From DATBIO01 sp036556965 (lineage in GTDB: Bacteria > Acidobacteriota > Vicinamibacteria > Fen-336), in assembly GCA_036556965.1 (NCBI GenBank), contig DATBIO010000308.1, forward strand, positions 1 through 33,003: a DNA stretch of 33,003 nucleotides. The letters are read 5' to 3'. The position numbers and the translations under genes were made by a program. A model generated the notes under the pieces. That model was not told the DNA's origin and searched no databases. It saw nothing but the letters and a program-made list of their open reading frames with translations. Below, piece after piece: positions 7,148 to 15,380 of the stretch (position 1 is the first letter of the stretch; every line of letters starts with the position of its first letter).

Positions 7148-8157
7148 GAGGGCCGCCCGCGTTCGCCTACGCCTATGGGCGCGTGCGGGCGCGCCATTCC
7201 CGGCTGCTCGGCCCGGAGGACGCGGTCACCCTGCGCGCGGGGGTGGCCCCCGGCGCCGTGCTGCCCACCCTGGCCGTGGTGGGGCTGGCGCCGGGGCCTC
7301 CCGCCCAGGCCTGCGCCGCCGTCTTCGCGCGGCTGGTCTCCGACTACGCGGCCCTGCTCAAGTGCCTTCCCGCCGGCCACGACCTCCTCCGCGCCCTGCT
7401 CGGTCTACACGAGGTGGAGAACCTGAAGCTGGCCTGGCGCGGGCTGTCGCGCCGGCTCCCCTTCGAGCGCTGGCGGGCGCCGTGGCGCGACCTCCGTGGC
7501 CTGGAGACCCTGCGCCGCGACACGCTGCGGGAGGCGTCGTCCCTGCGCGAGCTGGCGGCCGCGCTCCGCGGCTCGCCCTACGGGGAGGCGGCGGATTCCA
7601 TCCTCCGCGCCCACGAGGACGACCCGCTGGCGGCGGAGGTGGCCCTGGACCGCTGGGCGTCGCGACGGCTGCTGGAGGAGGCGCGGCGCCTGCCGCGCCG
7701 GGACGGGGACGCGGCCGCGCTCGCCGTGGCCCTCGTACGCGAGAGGGACCTCGACGTGGTGCGGCGCGCGGAGGCCTGGTACGGCCTGGCCCCGTCCCTG
7801 GTGGCGGCGGCCACCGCGCTGCTCCAGGGCGAGATCGGGCGCGCCGCCGTCGAGCGCCTCGCGGAATGGACGCCGACGGCCGGTCCCCTCGCCGTCCGCC
7901 TGCCCGCCGCCCTCGCCCGGGCCGTCGGCCCCGTCGCGGACTGGGACGCCCTGCAGTCGGCGCTGCGGCGGAACCGGCGCCGTGCCTGCGCGCGGGCCAT
8001 GATGCGGGCCCCCTTCTCGCTGGGGCCGGCGGTTGCCTTCCTCCTCCTGCGCGAGGAGGAGGTGCGGGCGCTCGCCGCCTTCGTCGAGCACGCGCGCGCG
8101 CCGCACGCGGCCGCCGTCCTCGACCGCCTGCTGGCGGCCACGGCCATGGTGGCCTGA
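7144..8157 (+). CDS. atpC: V-type ATPase subunit C (d-type central-stalk socket)
   Basis: 337 residues. The funnel-shaped subunit that seats the D/F shaft on the K ring. Seen: an N-terminal AYAYGRVRARHSRLL typical of the family (Y-x-x-AR-R-R-x-x-LL), then HEVENLKLAWRGL, the conserved (H/F)-D-x-x-N-L-K-x-x-x-R motif, and a C-terminal repeat of similar helices ending PFSLGPAVAFLLLREEEVRAL, which matches the family's P-F-x-xxP-xxxYLLxKExEVR end block. The GTG start overlaps the stop of the upstream gene (GTGA). The stop is followed two bases later by the start of subunit I. Confidence 0.85.
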   Translation: MRGPPAFAYAYGRVRARHSRLLGPEDAVTLRAGVAPGAVLPTLAVVGLAPGPPAQACAAVFARLVSDYAALLKCLPAGHDLLRALLGLHEVENLKLAWRGLSRRLPFERWRAPWRDLRGLETLRRDTLREASSLRELAAALRGSPYGEAADSILRAHEDDPLAAEVALDRWASRRLLEEARRLPRRDGDAAALAVALVRERDLDVVRRAEAWYGLAPSLVAAATALLQGEIGRAAVERLAEWTPTAGPLAVRLPAALARAVGPVADWDALQSALRRNRRRACARAMMRAPFSLGPAVAFLLLREEEVRALAAFVEHARAPHAAAVLDRLLAATAMVA

Positions 8158-8159
8158 CC

Positions 8160-10262
8160 ATGCTGCGCCCCGTACCCATGGTCCACCTGCAGGTCCAGGT
8201 GCCGGGGCGCGACGCGGGCGCGGTCACCCGGCGCATCGCCGCCGAGGGCCTCCTCCACCTCGTGGACATCGCCCACGGGAAGATCGCGGCCGACGCCAGC
8301 CCGCCCGGAACGCGCGAGCTCCTGGCCGCGTTCCGCGACCTGGAGCGCCGCGTGCGGCGGGTGGCCGAGCGCCTCGAGCTGCCGCTGCCGGAGCCGACGG
8401 GGAGGCTGGAGTCCGCGGCCACGGACTTCGAGCAGGAGCGCCAGCGCCTGGAGGGAAAGCTGCACCCGCTGGAGGCGGAGACCGAGGAGGCCGCGCGCCG
8501 GGTGACGGAGGCCCGGGACCGCGTGGCTCGCGCCGAGCAGGCGCGTCAGCGCTCGGAGCGGCTGCGCGCGGCGGAGGTCCCCGTGGCCGCCCTGCCCCCC
8601 CTGCGCTTCACCGAGGTCCGCCTGGGCCTCGCGCCCGCGGACGACCTGGCCACGCTGGCGGCCATGCTCGCGCCCGCTCCCTTCGCCGTGCTCCCGCTCG
8701 AAGGCCCCGGCCAGGGTCCGTGCCTGGCCGCGGTGGCCGTGCCGGCCTCGGGACGGGAGCGCCTGGACGGCGCCCTGCGCGTGGTGAACTTCGAGACCGT
8801 CGTGGTTCCCGCCGATCCGGCGGCCTGGGACCAGGCGGAGATGGCGCGGCTGGCGGCCGAGGCGGCCGGAGACGAGGCGCGGGGGCGCGAGCACCTGGCC
8901 CGCCTGCGCGAGAGCGCGCCGGCCGTGCTGGCCGACGTCGCGCGCCGCGTGGAGGCGGTGGCCCTCCTGCTCCAGGCGCAGAGCCACTTCGCCACCAGCG
9001 GCCGGTTCGTGGTGATCTCGGGCTGGGTGCCGGCCTACGCGGCGGAGCGCATGCGGCGCGCCATCATGGCGGCCTCGGAAGGGCGAGCGGTGGTGGAGAT
9101 CGAGAGCCCCGACGAGATGGCGGAGGCCCGCCTGGGGATGGTCGGGGTCCCCATCCTGCACCGCAACCCGCTGCTGCTGCGCCCGTTCCAGAGCCTGGTG
9201 CGCCTCTACGACACGCCCTCCTACCGCGAGGTCGAGCCCACCGCGTTCTTCGCCCTGAGCTTCCTGGTCATGTTCGGGCTGATGTTCGGCGACGCCGGCC
9301 ACGGCCTCGTGCTCTTCGCCGCCGGCTACTGCCTGTTCCGGTTCCTGCCCCGCTTCCTCGACTACGGCATCCTCCTCATGGAGGCGGGGACCGCCTCCGC
9401 CGCCTTCGGTCTGCTCTACGGGAGCTTCTTCGGCATCGAGGGCCTCCTGCCCGTGCTGTGGATGGAGCCCATCCGCGACCTGCCGCGATTCATGGGCATC
9501 GCCCTGGGCCTGGGCGTGGTGCTCGTCTCCGGGGGCCTCCTGCTCAGCTCCGTCAACGCGTGGCGCGCCGGCGAGCGCGGGGCCGCCCTCTTCAGCCCGC
9601 GCGGCCTCTTCGGGGCCTTCGTGTACTGGGTCCTCCTCGCGCTCGCGGCGCGCGCCCTGATGCCCCGCTGGAGCGTGCCCTTCTGGCTGCTGGGGACCCT
9701 GCTCGGGTGCGCCCTCCTCCTCCTCGGGCTGCGGCCGCTGATCGTGCCGCGCCTGGAACGGGGCGCGGGCGAGAAGCGCGCGCGGGGAGCCCCCGTGCCG
9801 CCCTGGGCCGCGGCCCTCGAGTCCGCCGTGGAGCTCGTGGACTCGGCCTTCTCCTACTTCGCCAACACCGTCTCCTTCGTGCGCGTGGCCGCCTTCGCCG
9901 CCGTGCACGCGGGGATCTTCGTGGCCCTCTTCGCCGTGGCCGACACCGTGGCCGACCTGCGCTTCGGGGGAGGAGTGGCCTCCGTGCTGGCGCTGGTGGT
10001 CGGCAATGCGCTGGCCATCCTCCTGGAGGGGCTCACCGTCTCCGTCCAGGTCCTCCGTCTCGAGTACTACGAGTTCTTCTCCAAGTTCTTCCGTGGCGGC
10101 GGCGAGCCGTACCGGCCGCTCTCGCGTGCCCGCCCGGGCAAGGAGCCATATGACGCGAGCCGAACCGAAACGGCGCCGGACGCTGCTGGCCGTGGCGGCG
10201 CTGGGCGTGCCGATGCTGACCCTGGGCCTGCCGGCCATGGCGCAGGAGGCCGCGCGGCCTGA
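8160..10262 (+). CDS. atpI: V-type ATPase subunit I (a-type membrane stator)
   Basis: 700 residues. It has a cytosolic N-terminal half (about 1-350) with a coiled-coil arm (residues 85-140), then about seven to eight membrane helices (360-640) that form the ion half-channels beside the K ring. Family landmarks: MVHLQVQVPGRD at the start, GRFVVISGWVP, PILHRNPLLLRPFQSLVRLYDTPSYREVEPT, FLVMFGLMFGDAGHGL, LLYGSFFGIEG, and SYFANTVSFVRVAAFAAVHA with the essential Arg. The family normally ends just after EYYEFFSKFFRGGGEPYRPL (about residues 634-655). Here the frame runs on for about 45 low-complexity residues to 10262, inside the next gene, so the two genes overlap by 113 bp. A lost stop codon or a sequence error near 10130 are both possible. 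Confidence 0.92.
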   Translation: MLRPVPMVHLQVQVPGRDAGAVTRRIAAEGLLHLVDIAHGKIAADASPPGTRELLAAFRDLERRVRRVAERLELPLPEPTGRLESAATDFEQERQRLEGKLHPLEAETEEAARRVTEARDRVARAEQARQRSERLRAAEVPVAALPPLRFTEVRLGLAPADDLATLAAMLAPAPFAVLPLEGPGQGPCLAAVAVPASGRERLDGALRVVNFETVVVPADPAAWDQAEMARLAAEAAGDEARGREHLARLRESAPAVLADVARRVEAVALLLQAQSHFATSGRFVVISGWVPAYAAERMRRAIMAASEGRAVVEIESPDEMAEARLGMVGVPILHRNPLLLRPFQSLVRLYDTPSYREVEPTAFFALSFLVMFGLMFGDAGHGLVLFAAGYCLFRFLPRFLDYGILLMEAGTASAAFGLLYGSFFGIEGLLPVLWMEPIRDLPRFMGIALGLGVVLVSGGLLLSSVNAWRAGERGAALFSPRGLFGAFVYWVLLALAARALMPRWSVPFWLLGTLLGCALLLLGLRPLIVPRLERGAGEKRARGAPVPPWAAALESAVELVDSAFSYFANTVSFVRVAAFAAVHAGIFVALFAVADTVADLRFGGGVASVLALVVGNALAILLEGLTVSVQVLRLEYYEFFSKFFRGGGEPYRPLSRARPGKEPYDASRTETAPDAAGRGGAGRADADPGPAGHGAGGRAA

Positions 10263-10497
10263 GGCCGCGGTCCCGCCCGAGGTGATGAAGTGGGCGTTCC
10301 TGGCCGCCGCCCTCGCGGTGGGCCTGGCGGCGCTGGGCGCCGCCTACGCGGTGGCCGTGGTGGGGGGAGCGGCGCTGGGAGCGGCGGCGGAGAAGCCGGA
10401 GCTCGTCGGCCGCGCCATCATCTTCGTCGGCCTCGCGGAGGGCATCGCGATCTACGGGCTCATCGTGGCCATCATGATCCTGGGGCGCCTCGGATGA
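10150..10497 (+). CDS. atpK: V-type ATPase subunit K (c-ring proteolipid)
   Basis: 115 residues. Residues 1-31 look like a signal peptide (basic start, hydrophobic core, AMA-Q cleavage site), as in the Thermus K/L subunit. Then come two membrane helices (about 46-78 and 86-112): a single hairpin, the small c-type rather than the duplicated 16-kDa form. The ion-carrying carboxylate is Glu97 in VGLAEGIAIYG. Helix 1 has no Gln, and the residue after Glu97 is Gly rather than Ser/Thr, which argues for protons rather than sodium (inference). The ATG is preceded by AAGGAG (10140-10145), so it is a real start although it lies 113 bp inside the frame of subunit I. The stop overlaps the start of subunit F (ATGA). 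Confidence 0.92.
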   Translation: MTRAEPKRRRTLLAVAALGVPMLTLGLPAMAQEAARPEAAVPPEVMKWAFLAAALAVGLAALGAAYAVAVVGGAALGAAAEKPELVGRAIIFVGLAEGIAIYGLIVAIMILGRLG

Positions 10498-10745
10498 AGG
10501 CGGTGGTCCTCGGGCGCGAGGTGGACGTGCGGGGCTTCGCCCTGGCCGGCGTGGACGGCCTGGTCTGCGAGGACGCGGGCGCGCTGGCGGGAGGGCTGCG
10601 CGTCACCGCCGCGGACCACGAGGTCGGGCTCCTGCTCCTCTCCGCGGAAGCGGCGGCCCTCGATCCCGCGGCGGTGACCCGGTTCCGTCGCCGGCCGGGC
10701 GCCCCGCTCGTGCTGGTGCTTCCGCCGGTGGGGGAGGCGGCGTGA
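10494..10745 (+). CDS. atpF: V-type ATPase subunit F (central stalk)
   Basis: 83 residues, slightly shorter than the usual 100 or so. The start VVLGREVDVRGFALAGVDG corresponds to the family's IGDxDTVxGFRLAGI-x-G opening, and the C-terminal PLVLVLPPVGEAA to the conserved P-x-xxxIP block. The subunit binds D to make the rotor shaft that couples catalysis in A3B3 to rotation of the K ring. It overlaps its neighbours by four bases on both sides (ATGA at 10494, GTGA at 10742), so it is translated within the ATPase operon. It lies before E here, whereas many operons have E before F. Recognition depends partly on context because the protein is small. Confidence 0.8.
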   Translation: MKAVVLGREVDVRGFALAGVDGLVCEDAGALAGGLRVTAADHEVGLLLLSAEAAALDPAAVTRFRRRPGAPLVLVLPPVGEAA

Positions 10746-11344
10746 CGAAGCCGCTGGGCAGCGTGGGGGCGGTGGTGGCCGCCGTGCAGGACGAGGCGGA
10801 GGCCGCGGTGGAGGCGATCCGCGCGGAGGCCGCGGCCCGCGCCGCTTCCATCCTGCGCGAGGAGCAGGCGGCCGCCCCGACGGACCGGGAGGCCCGGCTC
10901 GCGGCCGCCCGCCGCCAGGCGCGCGAGCGTCTCGCCCGCGAGGACTGGGAAGACTCCCGCGCCGGCCTGGAGCAGCGCGAGGCGTGGATCCGCCGCGTGA
11001 CGGCGGAAGGCCTCCGCCGCCTGGCGGAGGCCGAGCCGGAGGCGCGCAGGCAACGCCTGCTGGCCCTGGCCGCGGACGCGCTGTCGCGGCTGCCGGGCGA
11101 CCGCTTCGAGCTCGGGCTGGGCGCCGCCGACCTCGCCTCCATGGCCGAGGGCGACCGCCGGGCGCTGGCCGCGGAGCGGGGGGCCGCGGAAGTGCGCTGC
11201 GTCCCCGACCCGGCGGCGGTGGGAGGCGGCTGCGTCGCGCGCACGGCCGAGGGCCGGGCCACGTTCGACAACACCTATCCCGCCCGCGCGCGGGCCCTCG
11301 AGCGCGCGTGGCGCTCCGTCCTCGGCGCCCTCCACGGCCCATGA
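10742..11344 (+). CDS. atpE: V-type ATPase subunit E (peripheral stalk)
   Basis: 200 residues. A long Ala/Glu/Arg helix (about 10-95) is followed by a globular C-terminal domain with CVPDPAAVGGGCVARTAEGRATFDNTYPARARALE, the family's GG-x-x-xxx-DG-x-xxxNT(F/Y)xxRL block that contacts the top of subunit B. It forms the peripheral stalk with the G subunit encoded at 6818. The GTG start overlaps the stop of subunit F (GTGA), and its own stop overlaps the ATG of subunit A (ATGA). Confidence 0.88.
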   Translation: MTKPLGSVGAVVAAVQDEAEAAVEAIRAEAAARAASILREEQAAAPTDREARLAAARRQARERLAREDWEDSRAGLEQREAWIRRVTAEGLRRLAEAEPEARRQRLLALAADALSRLPGDRFELGLGAADLASMAEGDRRALAAERGAAEVRCVPDPAAVGGGCVARTAEGRATFDNTYPARARALERAWRSVLGALHGP

Positions 11345-13113
11345 GCGACCGCGTCGACGGGCGCCTCGTGGAGATCTCCGGCTCGCTGGTGCGCGCGGCG
11401 ACCCTGGTCCCGTGCGCGCTGGGCGAGGTGGTGCGTGTGGGCGAGGAGAGGCTGCTCGCCGAGGCGATCGGCCTCGAGGAAGGCTTCGTGGTGGCGCAGG
11501 TCTACGAGGAGACGGCGGGCCTGCGCCCGGGGGAGCCCTTCCACGCCACCGGGTGTCCGCTGTCGGTGGAGCTCGGGCCGGGGCTGCTGGGCGGCGTGTT
11601 CGACGGCATCCAGCGTCCCCTCGAGGCCCTCGCCGAGACGGACGGGGACTTCCTCGGCCGCGGCCGCACCGCCCCCGCTCTGGCACGGGAGCGGCTGTGG
11701 GACTTCAGCCCCTGCGTCGCCGAGGGCGACAGGCTGCGCGGGGGCGCCGTGCTGGGCACGGTGACCGAGTCGCCCTCCATCACCCACCGCGTGCTGGTGC
11801 CGCCGGGGATGGAGGGCCGGGTGGTCGAGATCGCCGCCGCGGGGCCGCGGCGGGTGGCCGACGTGGCCGCGCGCCTGTCCACCGCCGGCGGGAAGGAGGC
11901 GGCGCTCACCCTGTTCCACGCCTGGCCGGTGCGCCGGCCGCGGCCCTTCGCCCGCCGCATCGCCCTGGCGGACCCCATGATCACGGGGCAGCGCGTGCTG
12001 GACACCTTCTTCCCCCTCCTGCGCGGCGCCGCCGCCGGCATGCCCGGGGGCTTCGGCACGGGCAAGACCGTGATGCAGCACCAGCTCTGCAAGTGGGCGG
12101 CGGCGGACGTGATCGTGTTCGTGGGCTGCGGGGAGCGCGGGAACGAGATGACGCGCATGCTGCGCGAGCTGCCGCTGCTCAACGACCCGCGCAGCGGCCG
12201 CGCCCTGGCCGAGCGCACGGTGATGGTGGCCAACACCTCCAACATGCCGGTGTCCGCGCGCGAGGCGTCCATCTACACGGGCGTGTCCATCGCCGAGTAC
12301 TACCGGGACATGGGCCTCCACGTCGCCCTCCTCGCCGACAGCACGTCGCGGTGGGCGGAGGCGTTGCGCGAGATCTCGGGCCGCCTGGAGGAGATGCCGG
12401 CGGAGGAGGGCTATCCGCCCTACCTGTCCAGCCGGCTCGCGGCCTACTACGAGCGGGCGGGCGCGGTGGAGACGTTGGGCGGGAGCCTGGGCTCGGTGAC
12501 GCTGATCTCCGCCATCTCCCCCCCGGGCGGTGACCTCACCGAGCCCGTGACCCGCCACACCCAGCGCTTCGCGCGCACCTTCTGGAGCCTGGACAAGGAG
12601 CGGGCGGAGGCGCGCGTCTTCCCCGCCGTCAGCGTGCGCGCGTCGTACAGCGACGTCCCCCCCGCACTGGTCGCGTGGTGGGCGGAGGCGGCGGCCGCCG
12701 ACTGGGGGGAGCTGCGCCAGCGCGCCCTCGCCCTCCTCGAGGAGGCGGAGCGGCTGGAGGGCACGGCGCGGCTGATCGGCACCGAGAGCCTGCCCGAGCG
12801 CCAGCGGTTCGTGCTGCGGCTGGGAACGCTCTTCGAGGAGGGCTTCCTCCGCCAGAGCGCCTACGACCCTCGGGACGCGAGCTGCTCGCCGGCGCGCCAG
12901 GCGCGGCTCCTGCGCGTCCTCCTCCGATTCCACGACCGGGGGCTGGCCGCCGTCGGGCGCGGGGTGGCCGCCGCCGCCCTCGCCGGGCTGCCGGTGGTGG
13001 CGGCCCTCGAACGCGCGAAGGCGGCGCTGGGGGAGGACGAGCTGGGCCGCTTCGACGAGCTGGAGGCGCAGGTGGACCGCGAGTGCTTCTCCCTGGAGCC
13101 GGCGGCGGCCTGA
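11341..13113 (+). CDS. atpA: V-type ATPase catalytic subunit A
   Basis: 590 residues, the expected size. Catalyses ATP synthesis or hydrolysis at the A/B interface of the cytosolic V1 head. The Walker A loop is GGFGTGKT (residues 236-243, Lys242); GT replaces the more common GS before the Lys. CGERGNEM carries the catalytic Glu, LLADSTSRWAEALREISGRLEEMPAEEGYP is the hallmark Walker B-to-DELSEED-like segment, and SVTLISAISPPGGDLTEPV follows. The roughly 90-residue A-specific bulge (about 110-200, including ITHRVLVPPGMEGRV) that distinguishes A subunits from F-type beta is present. It overlaps the subunit E stop and is followed by B after one base. It is the most diagnostic gene of this operon for a V/A-type enzyme rather than an F-type. 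Confidence 0.97.
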   Translation: MSDRVDGRLVEISGSLVRAATLVPCALGEVVRVGEERLLAEAIGLEEGFVVAQVYEETAGLRPGEPFHATGCPLSVELGPGLLGGVFDGIQRPLEALAETDGDFLGRGRTAPALARERLWDFSPCVAEGDRLRGGAVLGTVTESPSITHRVLVPPGMEGRVVEIAAAGPRRVADVAARLSTAGGKEAALTLFHAWPVRRPRPFARRIALADPMITGQRVLDTFFPLLRGAAAGMPGGFGTGKTVMQHQLCKWAAADVIVFVGCGERGNEMTRMLRELPLLNDPRSGRALAERTVMVANTSNMPVSAREASIYTGVSIAEYYRDMGLHVALLADSTSRWAEALREISGRLEEMPAEEGYPPYLSSRLAAYYERAGAVETLGGSLGSVTLISAISPPGGDLTEPVTRHTQRFARTFWSLDKERAEARVFPAVSVRASYSDVPPALVAWWAEAAAADWGELRQRALALLEEAERLEGTARLIGTESLPERQRFVLRLGTLFEEGFLRQSAYDPRDASCSPARQARLLRVLLRFHDRGLAAVGRGVAAAALAGLPVVAALERAKAALGEDELGRFDELEAQVDRECFSLEPAAA

Positions 13114-13114
13114 G

Positions 13115-14503
13115 ATGGCGACGCGGGGCGTCGAGTACCGCGGCCTCCAGTCGCTGCGCGGGCCGCTCGCCTTCCTGAAGGGCATCGGCGGCGTCGGCTT
13201 CCACGAGCACCTGGAGCTGACCGGATCCGACGGCGAGACGCGCTGCGGCCGTGTCCTCACCGCCTCCGAGGGGGGGGTGGTGGTGGAGGTCCTGGGGGCC
13301 ACCGAGGGGCTGAACCTGGAGTCCACCCGCGTCCGCTTCGGCGGCAGGCCCCTGGCCGTGGGCGTGGGCCCCGAGCTGGTGGGCCGCGTCTTCGACGGGC
13401 TCGGCCGGCCGCGCGACGGGCTGCCCCCGCCCGTCGCGGTGGAGGAGCGTCCCGTGGAGGGCTCGCCCATCAACCCGTGCCGGCGGGACTACCCGCGCGA
13501 GTTCCTGGAGACGGGCATCTCCGCCATCGACGGCCTCAACACCGTGGTCCTCGGCCAGAAGATACCCATCTTCACGGAAGCGGGGCTCCCCCACGACGAG
13601 CTCGCCATGCAGATCATCCGCCAGGCGCGCGCGCCCGGCGTGCCCGAGTTCGCCGTGGTGTTCGCCGCCCTGGGGCTGCCGCGGGACGTGGCCCTGCGCT
13701 ACGAGGACAGCTTCCGCCGCAGCGGCGCCCTGCCGCGCGTGGCCACCTTCCTCAACTTCGCCGACGATCCCGCCGCGGAGCGGCTGACCACGGCCCGCGT
13801 GGCCCTGACCGCGGCCGAGTACCTGGCCTTCGACCGCGGGCTGCACGTCCTGCTCGTGCTCAGCGACGTGACCAACTACGGGGAGGCGCTGCGCGAGGTC
13901 TCCGCGGCCAGGGGCGAGGTGCCCAGCCGCAAGGGCTATCCGGGCTACCTCTACAGTGACCTGGCCTCCATCTTCGAGCGCGCGGGGCGCATCCGGGGCC
14001 GCCCGGGGTCCCTCACCCAGATCCCCATCGTGACCATGCCCGCGGGGGACATCACCCATCCCATCCCCGACCTCACGGGATACGTCACGGAAGGACAGAT
14101 CGTCCTCGACCGTGCGCTCGACCGGCGCGGCATCTACCCGCCGGTGGCCGTGCTGCCCTCCCTGTCGCGCCTCATGAGCGACGGCATCGGCGACGGCCGC
14201 ACGCGCGAGGACCACGAGGACGTGGCCCGCCAGCTCTACGCCTCCTGCGCGCGCGTGGCCCGGGCGCGGGCCCTGGAGTCGATCATCGGGCGGGACGAGC
14301 TGTCGGAGGCGGAGCGCCGCTACCTCGACTTCGGCGAGGCCTTCGAGGACCGCTTCCTGGGCCAGGGCCGTGACGAGGCGCGCCCGATCGCGGCCACCCT
14401 GGACCGCGCCTGGGACGTCCTGGGCGCGCTCCCGGAGCACGAGCTGACGCGCGTGCCCGCCGAGCTGCTGCGGCGCCGGTGGCCGGGTCGGAGGGCGGCG
14501 TGA
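13115..14503 (+). CDS. atpB: V-type ATPase regulatory subunit B
   Basis: 462 residues, typical length. The non-catalytic partner of A. The P-loop has been replaced (IPIFTEAGLPHDELAMQI at the Walker A position), as in all B subunits. Conserved blocks are LESTRVRFGG, GRVFDGLGRPRDG, SPINPCRRDYPREFLETGISAIDGLNT, VLSDVTNYGEALREVSAARGEVPSRKGYPGYLYSDLASIFERAGRI, SLTQIPIVTMPAGDITHPIPDLTGYVTEGQI and YPPVAVLPSLSRLMSDGIG. It sits one base after the stop of A, and its stop overlaps the GTG of subunit D (GTGA). Confidence 0.97.
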   Translation: MATRGVEYRGLQSLRGPLAFLKGIGGVGFHEHLELTGSDGETRCGRVLTASEGGVVVEVLGATEGLNLESTRVRFGGRPLAVGVGPELVGRVFDGLGRPRDGLPPPVAVEERPVEGSPINPCRRDYPREFLETGISAIDGLNTVVLGQKIPIFTEAGLPHDELAMQIIRQARAPGVPEFAVVFAALGLPRDVALRYEDSFRRSGALPRVATFLNFADDPAAERLTTARVALTAAEYLAFDRGLHVLLVLSDVTNYGEALREVSAARGEVPSRKGYPGYLYSDLASIFERAGRIRGRPGSLTQIPIVTMPAGDITHPIPDLTGYVTEGQIVLDRALDRRGIYPPVAVLPSLSRLMSDGIGDGRTREDHEDVARQLYASCARVARARALESIIGRDELSEAERRYLDFGEAFEDRFLGQGRDEARPIAATLDRAWDVLGALPEHELTRVPAELLRRRWPGRRAA

Positions 14504-15114
14504 GCGGCCCGGCCGTGCGCTCGCGCCTGCTCGGGCTGCGGGCACGGCTCGAGGCGGCGCGCCGGGGCCGCGAGCTGCTGGAGAAGAAGCGGGAGGTCCT
14601 GCTCCGCGACCTCCTGCGCCGCGCCGCCGAACGCGAGCGCCTGCGCCTCCTCGCCGGCGAGCAGCTCGGGGAGGCAAGGCGGCGCATGCGCGACGCCTGG
14701 GCGGAGATCGGGCGCGCGGCGGCCGAAGGCGCCTCGCTGGCCCAGCCGCGCCTGGCCGGCCTCGTGCGGAGCGACTCGTCCCTGGTCGGCATCCGCCTCC
14801 CCCGGCTGCGCGCCCGCCTCCTTCCCTTCCGGCCCCGCTACGGGCCGGGCGGCACCGCGGAGACGCTGGACCGCGCGGGGGTCGCCTTCGCGTCCCTCCT
14901 CTCTCCCGTCCTGCACCTGGCGGAGGAGGACGCTTCCGTCCAGCGGCTGGAGGAGGGCCTGCGCAAGACGGTGCGGCTGCTCAACGGCCTGGAGAAGCTC
15001 GTCCTGCCCGAGCTCGAGCGCGAGATACGCGCCGTGTCGAGCACGCTGGAGGAAGAGGAGCGGGACGAGGCCTTCCGCCGCCGACGGCAGCGGCGGGGCG
15101 CGCGCCCTTCCTGA
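14500..15114 (+). CDS. atpD: V-type ATPase subunit D (central rotor shaft)
   Basis: 204 residues. N- and C-terminal helices that form the rotor coiled coil are visible: RSRLLGLRARLEAARRGRELLEKKREVLL (the family's L-x-L(R/K)-x-xLxxAxxG-xLLKxKRxxL) and EGLRKTVRLLNGLEKLVLPELEREIRAVSSTLEEEERDEAFRRR (matching R-VNALE-xxxIPxLxxTIxxIxxxLEE-ER-E-F). The start chosen is GTG at 14500 because it overlaps the subunit B stop (GTGA), as at other junctions of this operon, and has GGAGG just upstream; an in-frame GTG at 14479 lies inside B. This is the last ATPase gene, and a possible hairpin terminator follows at 15129. Confidence 0.92.
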   Translation: MSGPAVRSRLLGLRARLEAARRGRELLEKKREVLLRDLLRRAAERERLRLLAGEQLGEARRRMRDAWAEIGRAAAEGASLAQPRLAGLVRSDSSLVGIRLPRLRARLLPFRPRYGPGGTAETLDRAGVAFASLLSPVLHLAEEDASVQRLEEGLRKTVRLLNGLEKLVLPELEREIRAVSSTLEEEERDEAFRRRRQRRGARPS

Positions 15115-15128
15115 ACCCGGACGGCGTC

Positions 15129-15153
15129 GCCCTCGTTCCTCCTGGAAGAGGGC
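15129..15153 (+). terminator. Possible hairpin terminator after the V-ATPase operon
   Basis: GCCCTC/GAGGGC forms an outer stem and TTCC/GGAA an inner stem with a TCCT loop and one bulged G. There is no T-tract. It is placed 15 bases after subunit D and 20 bases before the PspC gene, so it could end the operon or attenuate into pspC. Confidence 0.4.
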
Positions 15154-15173
15154 CCCCGGCCCGGGAGGTCGCG

Positions 15174-15374
15174 ATGGTCGACGCCACCAAGCCGATCCGC
15201 CGGTCGCCCCGGGGCGCGATGCTGGGCGGAGTCTGCGCAGGCATCGCCGCCTGGGCCGGCTGGGACCCCAGCGTCGTGCGCGTGGCCTATGTCCTCGCCA
15301 CCGCGTTCAGCGGGTTCCTGCTCGGCCTCGCCGCCTACGCCGCGCTCTGGGCGCTGCTGCCCGCCGCGGAATGA
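15174..15374 (+). CDS. Small PspC-domain membrane protein
   Basis: 66 residues, essentially a single PspC domain. The sequence shows the family pattern: RSPRGAMLGGVCAGIAAWAGWDPSVVRVAYVLATAFSG, i.e. R-x-x-x-x-xxGGVCxGIAxxxGxDPxxVRxxxVxxxxxxG, followed by a hydrophobic helix (about 41-63). PspC proteins sit in the inner membrane and in enterobacteria sense envelope stress; stand-alone small versions are common and mostly uncharacterised. A GGGAGG ribosome-binding site precedes the ATG. It ends six bases from the convergent USP gene. No other psp gene is near. Confidence 0.9.
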   Translation: MVDATKPIRRSPRGAMLGGVCAGIAAWAGWDPSVVRVAYVLATAFSGFLLGLAAYAALWALLPAAE

Positions 15375-15380
15375 GCGTCC

